Below are positions 56,566 to 64,000 of a stretch of DNA of 64,000 nucleotides, one piece after another. Source of the DNA: Eremomyces bilateralis CBS 781.70 (Eukaryota > Ascomycota > Dothideomycetes > Eremomycetales > Eremomycetaceae). Made by a program: the position numbers and the translations under genes. The notes below the pieces were generated by a model. The model was not told the origin of the DNA and ran no database searches. It saw nothing but the letters and a program-made list of their open reading frames with translations. The stretch lies in contig NW_022985072.1 in assembly GCF_010015585.1 (NCBI RefSeq), forward strand, positions 770,988 to 834,987. The letters are read 5' to 3'. The first letter of the stretch is position 1. The number at the start of each line of letters is the position of its first letter.

Positions 56566-59500
56566 GTTTGGATCGATTCAAGCCGCATTTGTAGCGCTCG
56601 GCGAGTGAAATTTCTCAAAGAAAGACCAGTAGAAACGGAAAAGGACGAAAAGAGGCCGTGACTACGTGAAAGCTATGAAGGGCGAATTGCGCAAAGAGCG
56701 ATAGAGGCGCGTCTCTGTATTCAGCAAACGACCGTCAGCGGATACGAATTGCGAATAGACACGGAGAAAACGAAGGCAACTCGCCCACGGGATCGGGGTT
56801 GTGCAGAAGTGGAGGGACGAGGGACCGGTTGGTGTTTTTGGTGGATATGGAGATCGGTACCGTACCACAGAATCGCGATGTAGCACGAGGCGGAAATGCG
56901 CTACCTTTCGCTTTCCCAGATCCCGTCCATACTTTCAGGATTCGGTGATCACTAGTTTACCTGGAGTATGCGCCGGTGGGGTTGGTCTACCGGTAACCAG
57001 TTGCCCGTGAAAAGGGATAGCGCTTAGTTCTCCCGTGCAACGGAATAAGGGCGGGATTTGGTGGTTAAGTTAGGGCTGATAGGGCCAGGTGCAATTGATA
57101 TCAAACGAAGGGAGACGAAGAAAGAATAATCTTCCGTTCATAGCACGAATGAGATGGTCGTAATCATACAGAGGTCTCTCGGCGACCGTTGCTCCGCTGC
57201 CCCTTCGACCGGGAACCAGCAGTTGGAGTCGGTGAAGCCAACGGGAAACAACCGTTGAAGCCCGGACAGCGAGACGCAAGGACGATTGACGAGGATAGCC
57301 CTCGTCCTGCTATCTGTAGTACTGCAGTCCTGGAGGCGAACAACGGAGAATGCCAGAAAAGACCAAACAATTGCACATCCAGTCTGCTGATCTGTTCTGC
57401 TTTTGTTCATACAATTCAAGCCTCAAGCAAGGAATCTCCAACTCTTTCTAGGCTCACGGGAATGGACACCGAACACGAAGTGCTCATGCACCAGCCATGC
57501 AATTGCTGAGGACCCAAAAGCGAGTCTAATGACGAAGCGTCATGGCGCCAGGAATTGGTTTTTGGAGGGTCACAGGATGCAAGGAGCCGTCGGAGCCGTG
57601 CCACCCACGGTGCCAGTCGTAAATGGCGAAGTTCGTCCTTCGTTCAATCGTTCAAATGCCCACATTCCCCGTTTTCCACCAGGTTTAGCCTTTTGGTTGC
57701 GTGCAGATCAAGAGATGGTGTAGACAGGCGTTCCCATCGATGTTGGGGCTCCCCTGCATGATCGAGCCGCCATCCAGGGCAGATGCCAATCAAGCGCCGA
57801 AATTTCCCAAGTCCGTGAGAAATTGCGGGCATACTTCCCGCTCGGCGCTCAATGGTTTGGGCTGTACGGAATACGTACTATGTAAACACTAAACAGTGTA
57901 ATGTTGTGTCGGCCAGGTACATACGGGAGAGTTCCAGAGTGGGCAATGGGTGGAATTCCATGTCAAACGTTTCAGCATTGCCGTAGAACGATAGACAACG
58001 ATAATCGTGATGATACTCCGCAACTTGAGGAGAGTGCTCCGTATAAGATGGTTATTCCCGTGTGGTACTGTGGTTTTTCCGTCAGCGCTATGATATTAAT
58101 GAAAATAATAAAGGAGCGGGGTCCGCCACATTCCACTATAACATGGATGATTTGATAATTGATGCTTGAATCTTGATAGAATATCGAAGCCACTAGTTAA
58201 CTGTTTCTAGCCTCTAGGGAAGTTGGATATGACTATGACTACTACATACCTATTTCATAGTAGGTGTGTATGTGAGGGAGTTGGAATGATTGATGATTGA
58301 TGATTGATCAGAAGACAACTTCAACGCCACCACCTCGAAGTACCTATCACCTTACTTACGAGTAGTTAACTAAGTTAGTTACTTACTTACTATCAGTCGA
58401 TGTGTTTTGCGAACCGAACTTGTAAACTTGTAAACTCGTCAAACCGAGACCTGCATCCTCGTCAAATACGAAGTTCCGACACTCCCAAACGGTCAAACGG
58501 CCTAGAATCCCCAATCCTTCTACTCTCCCGTCTTCCAAACTCCGGGACTGGAAGTCTGAAGAGGGCAGTAAACATGCGTGAATAAGTGAAAGGGTTGAAG
58601 GCAGGGAATCACTAATCAGGGATGAGGTCCTGGCGATCTGCAGGCCCGTCTGACTTGCTGAGCGCCATCATCCATGCGATCCTAACATCCTGTCCCCAAC
58701 CCTGTTTAATTCCTACCTGCTCCGAAAGGAGTTCGTAGGAATCGTCTATCATCGGCCATCGGCCATCGTCCATCAGACATCAAGCGTAGCGAGATCTATG
58801 GGCCTGACACATCTCTCCCAGGTGAAATGCAATGTTGTCCCTCAAGAATGCTTCAATCAGCTTGAATCTGGTGGCGTGGACTCCAGCGAACCAAGCCACG
58901 ATATCCATCTTCCAGCCCTTCTCGCTCCCTGTCTGCGATAGTGCGATTGCGACTCGTCTATCTCAGACTATCAGACGGGCGGATGGCCCGCCAAAATAAG
59001 ACTTCAGAAATAAAAAGAGATCGCCTCCAAGACTGAAGGAGTCCAATAGTTAGGCCGTCCATGATTCATGACCCATCAAGGTTAGGGGTCTTGGGGTCCG
59101 ATCGATCTGGCTTAGAGAGATGCATGGCGCGTCGATAATCGATATGACTCCTTGATGATGGCCATCGTCTATTCTTCTCTGTTTCATGGAGATATTTCTT
59201 TGGTTTCTGATAGAATCTTCACGCGTTGACAAGATCGCCCTGGGGTGCAGGCCTGATCGCTTCCATTGCCTTTCCGTTTGGTCTTTCCCATCACATTCTC
59301 CCTGCCAGAATCCGCAGGATGGGTGCGCTCATCTTTTCCTGTGAACTTAAGGTCGGTTCTCGGGCCTCATCTGTTATCGTCTGGTGTGTGACGCCCTGTT
59401 TCGTAGATGCGGTGCCCGATCAAATGCATTTCGAATAGCTGGACCGTATCGTGCAGTTGCTTTTCGTGACGGCATGCATCCATCCGATGCAGGAATCGAG

Positions 59501-60199
59501 TGACGGTTCACATCGCGTGCTGGAGTTCTGGTGGTCTGTTTCCACTGCTGAGTGTTGATCGACAGCTGTCGATGCAACGACCTGTGGCTGTGTGACCAGA
59601 CGCTGTATCTCTGGAAGGAATCAATTGTCCAGACTCTCGGTCTGTGGTAGCAGCCTTGCACTTGGTAGGAGGCTAGGAGACACAGACGGAAGAATGTGAT
59701 GCAGTCATCTTTCCAAGTCCTTCTCGACTCATTATTTGTGTTCCTTTGTGCACGACGGTGACACGGTGCATGTGGTGGTCAGAATCCAGATCCTGCTGGG
59801 CGTGCTGGCTGTCGAAGGCTACGGAATTGCGGATCTTCTCCACGTAGGCGACGAGCCGAAATTCATGTTTCAAAGTTCAGACATACATAGATAATGTCTC
59901 GATTATTATATGTGAATTGCTAAGTCTGCTCGATACAGATCCTCCTGTTCATATCATTCTGGTCTTGCTGTCTGGGTGAGGTGTCAACTCTCTGATAGAA
60001 TTTAAGAAAGATCAAAGGAAATGAGGAAAAGAAACATGTTTAAACCCTTGACCCATACTTCTCCATACCTGCCGTTGCTTGTGCCATTTTTCATTTTCCA
60101 TATTAGTTGCGCAAAGACGGGAAAAAACGTTATTAGCTAGTTCCCGATCTACCACCTTTGTGAACCATTTCAGTTCGTAGGCCGCAGCAGTAGCGTCCC
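56566..60199. other. Long spacer with short repeats
   Basis: In 3.6 kb no frame has a protein-like run, motif or splice partner. Simple repeats occur: three ATGATTG units near 58286-58308, TTACT/TAGTTAC repeats near 58345-58400, and CATCGGC/CATCGTC repeats near 58750-58785. The left end should hold the promoter of the coiled-coil gene. No RNA gene was recognised. Confidence 0.5.
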
Positions 60200-62792
60200 C
60201 TAGGGAGTCTTCAATGTTGGTGTCCCAAACCCAACATTGAGAGCTGTTCCCGTACGGCTTGATCTCGTTCTCATTCGTTTCCTAGGGGGTCCTACGTTTG
60301 GTCCTCCCGCAGACGCCGTACCACCTTGCCTGAGCCTCTTCGAACCAATTGAATACTTGAAGACCACTTTCCGTGACTGCTGCATCACGGGCATCTGTTG
60401 TGGTCGGTGGACAGGCGTGCTGAGAGTTCCAGTGATGGTCGTTTCACCGGTAGAAACAGCCGACGAACGAGGAGGCAGGTCGAGAAACGGTGGTATCACT
60501 TGCCCATGTGGAGTCACTGGCTGTGTGAGCTCTGGAGGTCGTGGGAATTGACTAATCTCCTCGTGCTCGGCGACTGGAACGGGCTCGAACTTTTGGGTGT
60601 TAGCTGGAACCATTTCATGCATATTGCGAGAGGTCGTACCAGATGGCCAACCTTCACTTCAGGGTTGAACAGCTCAGCTCGCATGGAGGCCAGCTTGTGT
60701 TCGGCTGAGGTGATCTGAAACTTGGACAGTCCAGTCTTGGGGAACCCTTTGCTCTTGGAGCCCGATGTGCTCACAATGAATCCCTTTTCGCGAAGCTGGT
60801 TGAAAGCCGAGGCAGCGGTTCTGAGATCGCATTCGAGGGTTCTGGAAAAAGAAGCCTGAGTGTGGTATCCTTCGGTGTCTATGACTTTGACTGCTTTGCG
60901 AAGAAGAGCCAAATTACAGATCTCGCTGAGAAGACTGGGATCCTTCTGTCTTAGGAGACATTCGTAGCATGCATGAGGGTTTGGAATCTTTGGGTCATTA
61001 GTGCCATGAAAGCCATAACACTCGGTGTGCTGATGTTTGTAGCAGAAGGCGCATTGAATCTTGCGAAGGTCAGCGTATTTCTACTCGGAGTTTGCAGAAT
61101 ACTCGCCATTGACGTGGTCTCCGATGCAGATCCACACTGACATTTGACATCATGGGCGTCTCGCACCGAACGACCCTGCAGACCTAGCTGTAGTCCTTGA
61201 AGGTCTTCAACGATACTAGACATCAGTCTCAGACGCCCTTCCGACGGACGTGAGATCTGAGTTGACGGATCAATCACCATCTCTTGAGTATCGCCTCCGA
61301 GGTGCACTGACTCGGCTGCCTGTAACTACAGCACGCAATATTAGCATTTTATCATCGCCACAAGCATACGACATACTTCTTTGGCCAAGCCAACTTCGAT
61401 CCTCTTCACAGTATCTTGAGTCGGTGTAAATTCATCCAGCTGAGACGCCGGAACGACCATATCATCGATTGGACGGTGATAGGGGGTATTACTCTGGCTT
61501 TCAGGCTGGATTGCTTTCTTTCCTGTAGAAACAGGGTATCGTGAAGCCTGAGACGACTGAGCTTGGGCATTGTACCGAAGGTGATCACCCTCTCCCAGTT
61601 GCTGTTGAGTGGGTGGTGGCATTGCAACGTTGCTGGGAATTTGTCGTTGAAGATCGCCAGTATGCATTTGTGACTGGCTTCCCATGGCATCGTGGCCGAA
61701 GTCGATATCCATATCGCTAGATACCTTGTCGCCGTATTTCAGGCCCTCAGGGATATCTGGCATCTTAAAGGTGTCCCCCCGCCCTTGAACATTGCTATGC
61801 ATCCTAGAGGGATCGGGAAACGAGTAGGACAGATTGAGATTTACCCCGTGATGGCCTGAGTAGCATTTGCCAAAGGACATGGAAGTTCGCTTCCAGCCAT
61901 TGTTCGACGGAAAGTACAGGCTATCATTGCTGTATGGTTCAAAGCCTGCTGGTTGATAGCTGGGGTCACAGTCTTCGGTATAGTACAGTTGCATGGCGAG
62001 ATATCGGCGTCCTAAATATGGTCAATTCACAGTCAACGGCCGAAAACTCGTGTACCTACTAGGAAGTGGAGGCAAATCATTGCATACAGTAACCACTCGT
62101 CGAAAGAAAGCATGCAATGAATGACGAGCCGCTTGAAGTGTCATTCGACCCCCCTTAGGATCCTGGAAGCCGAGGGTAACATCACCGTGTCTCGCATTCT
62201 TGCGGTACGTGAAGGTGAAGGTGTAAGATTCAAGAACATGCTCGGGATGTTCAGGGTCCTCAAAAATGTTGAGTTGCAGTGCTCGGAGGGCTTTCCGAAC
62301 GATAGCATCGGCAGCACCTTTCTCCTACACGCGAGTCATAATCAGAGGCGATATGCCATATTCGATGTCAACTTACAAGCCAGTCTAGTAGCGTGTCCGA
62401 GTTAGCGCTACGGCCGCGCTGGATGATATTCATGGCAGCTCCAGCACTCCCGGTCCTATGAAGAGATCGTCCAGTGACAAGACGAGACTGATCACCGAAA
62501 GGCAGCAAGGAGTCAACGTGGGTGTTCTCGAAGACATGGTCGTCAAATAGATCCCTTGATCGTATGTCAGTGTTAGTCAAACATACTTCTACCATAAACG
62601 CACCTGAGAAAGGCCACCGAACTCAGCTAGCCGACGTCAGCGCTACGCTCTCATCTAGTGGCACGCATCACTTACAGATCCAAGGAGCAGCTTCTGTACT
62701 ATCTGGGCGCTGATGGTTTCAGTCACGGTGTCCGTGGTTGTTGCAGAAGCTGCGACTGCGGTAAGCTGCCTAGGGCGCTGTGTTGTCGCCAT
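60200..62792 (-). CDS. hop1: Meiotic HORMA-domain protein Hop1
   Basis: Hop1 coats meiotic chromosome axes and licenses Mek1-controlled interhomologue recombination. The start is MATTQRPRQLTAVAAS (ATG at 62792). HORMA-domain pieces: ETISAQIVQKLLLGS, LLDWL|EKGAADAIVRKAL, LQLNIFEDPEHPEHVLESY and RRRYLAMQLYYTEDCDPSYQ. A disordered stretch follows, then a PHD-like zinc finger: VKCQCGSASETTSM|IQCAFCYKHQHTECYGF ... HACYECLLRQ; then a winged-helix-like segment (TQASFSRTLECDLRTAASAFNQLREKGF) and a basic tail. Clear introns: 62325-62376, 62012-62059, 61326-61376 and 60590-60639. The finger is joined by a probable GC-AG intron (61060-61106; GCGAGT donor, CTGACC branch, CAAG acceptor). The region 62595-62680, including the second exon's start, is not resolved; the phase there does not fit a simple GT-AG model. 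Confidence 0.85.
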
Positions 62793-64000
62793 ACTTTGGG
62801 ATGAGATACAATTCAACCATACAACGCTATTTGGAAGCGGACATTAAGCAACTTGAAGAATGAAACAATGTCACCAACGGCAATATTTCACCGGGAAGTG
62901 AACGAGCACATCAGAAATGACATGGAGGGCGATGAAGTCTGGGGACGGGCGACATGAAGTTGAGATAGTCGGCATGCCAAAGGAGGAAGGAGCCCCTAAC
63001 GCAGTGGTGGATGGGAAGGAACGCCCGAATTTCCACACAAACGCCAAGCTGCAATATCAAATCGTACAGACAATGAGAAGAGTATTATTAGTTCAACAAT
63101 TAGAAGCCAGAATTAATGGTGTTGATAGGGTGGACTTTGAATGATCCTCCTAGGACTAATATGACGAGGCGATGCCGAGCCACTTGTACTAATTCAGTGA
63201 GACTTGTCGACGACATGTTGATATACCATCCACACAAACCAAAAAAGTCTCGCAGTAGGTTCAGTAGACAAACGGATCATAATGCCCATCTTCTTTTCAT
63301 CTCGCCGGCAGCGACCGAAGCCTTCCGAGCCTATACCACGAACGTGGAATATTCGTCCTCAGGCCACGCGAAACGGGAGACCAACCTAAGTTAGCATACT
63401 GCATACAACTCAATCAACAATACGCAGATCAAGAATCTTTCTGTTGGACATGCGAAGCAAATGGTGGACTGAGACAGAACGACCGAAATTCCGGAAACGA
63501 CATTTATATCCGTATTGCACGAATCCACCGATCATCTCGTCCCGATTCACAGACGGGACTGAAAAAGAATCACTCTATCTCCTTAGGACGAAATTGGTTA
63601 ATATGACATAATGGAGCGCTTGAAATGCATGACGACAATTCGAACGACGACATCACAATCTCGCTGAGGAGTGGCTGCCTGGAAAGCTGCCACGACTGGT
63701 TGCGGTAATGGCTTCAAAACGCATCCGTACGGAGTACATTACTTTAGATCGAGGTCAAGCACTGACTGCACTGTCCATCAAGATGATTCTAGGATGGTCA
63801 TGATTAGTCGATACTCTATGGAAGGCATTACTCTATCCGACGGCGATCTTGCCACCACGGATCAAATATTTGCACATGCCCATATCCGTCGTATATGCAG
63901 GAGGTTGAAGACTTGAAATGAAGAAGACAAGGGTGGCGCAAGTGGCTGGAAGTCGCAAAAACGTTGAACCGGAGCGGGTTTAACCCTAAAGCGGGCGGTC
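62793..64000. other. Right-end spacer
   Basis: The upstream region of hop1 and 1.2 kb to the window edge hold no supported gene. Short frames are present on the plus strand only, without motifs. Confidence 0.5.

Noticed and set aside
57189-57723. Overlapping 106-codon plus-strand frames in the 56.6-60.2 kb spacer
   Set aside because: They show no motif, splice pattern or coding composition. Equally long frames exist on the opposite strand.
58286-58785. Short direct repeats as a possible CRISPR-like array
   Set aside because: The units are 5-7 bp simple repeats without spacers, in a eukaryotic genome. They are ordinary microsatellite-type sequence.

Overview
The window looks like nuclear DNA of a filamentous ascomycete (Pezizomycotina, most likely a eurotiomycete; the class is an inference from overall protein resemblance). 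The evidence is split genes with 47-124 nt GT-AG introns carrying CTAAC/CTGAC-type branch sites, a Zn2Cys6 regulator, a CFEM protein, HeLo-like and nucleotidyltransferase-fold families typical of moulds, and conserved housekeeping genes with fungal intron positions.

Layout. About 0.5-4.3 kb holds a Zn2Cys6 regulator, a repeat-rich spacer and mitochondrial Mn superoxide dismutase. About 4.3-21.4 kb is an accessory island. It is gene-poor and rich in lineage-type families: a HeLo-like N-terminal protein and, divergently, a retropepsin-fold protein sharing a short motif with it; a nitronate monooxygenase; an intact-looking 394-bp MITE with 38-bp perfect terminal inverted repeats; a second retropepsin-fold protein; and two neighbouring nucleotidyltransferase-fold genes, one apparently broken. 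About 21.4-63 kb is mainly a conserved core: ribosomal protein eL15, a membrane-anchored glycosyltransferase-like protein, a CFEM secreted protein, a J-domain protein, a Hul4-type HECT ligase, tRNA-Cys(GCA), a decayed protein kinase, a cis-prenyltransferase (dolichol synthesis), an S10 carboxypeptidase, cysteinyl-tRNA synthetase divergent from the tRNA m1A58 methyltransferase Trm61, polyubiquitin, a large disordered coiled-coil protein, and the meiotic HORMA protein Hop1.

How the genes relate. CysRS and Trm61 share one ~520-bp divergent promoter region, and a tRNA-Cys gene lies 6.3 kb away. Polyubiquitin and the HECT ligase belong to the same pathway but are not adjacent. The island genes look like members of fungal self/non-self or stress-response families, but this is an inference and no function is shown. 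Long spacers (19.4-21.4, 24.6-27.5, 56.6-60.2 and 62.8-64 kb) hold no gene I can support.

The most novel-looking material is the MITE with nine copies of a GTTGTAA/TTACAAC heptamer, the accessory island itself, a probable GC-AG intron inside the hop1 zinc finger, two genes whose first coding exon appears to hold only ATG, and two in-frame starts in CysRS that would make mitochondrial and cytosolic forms.
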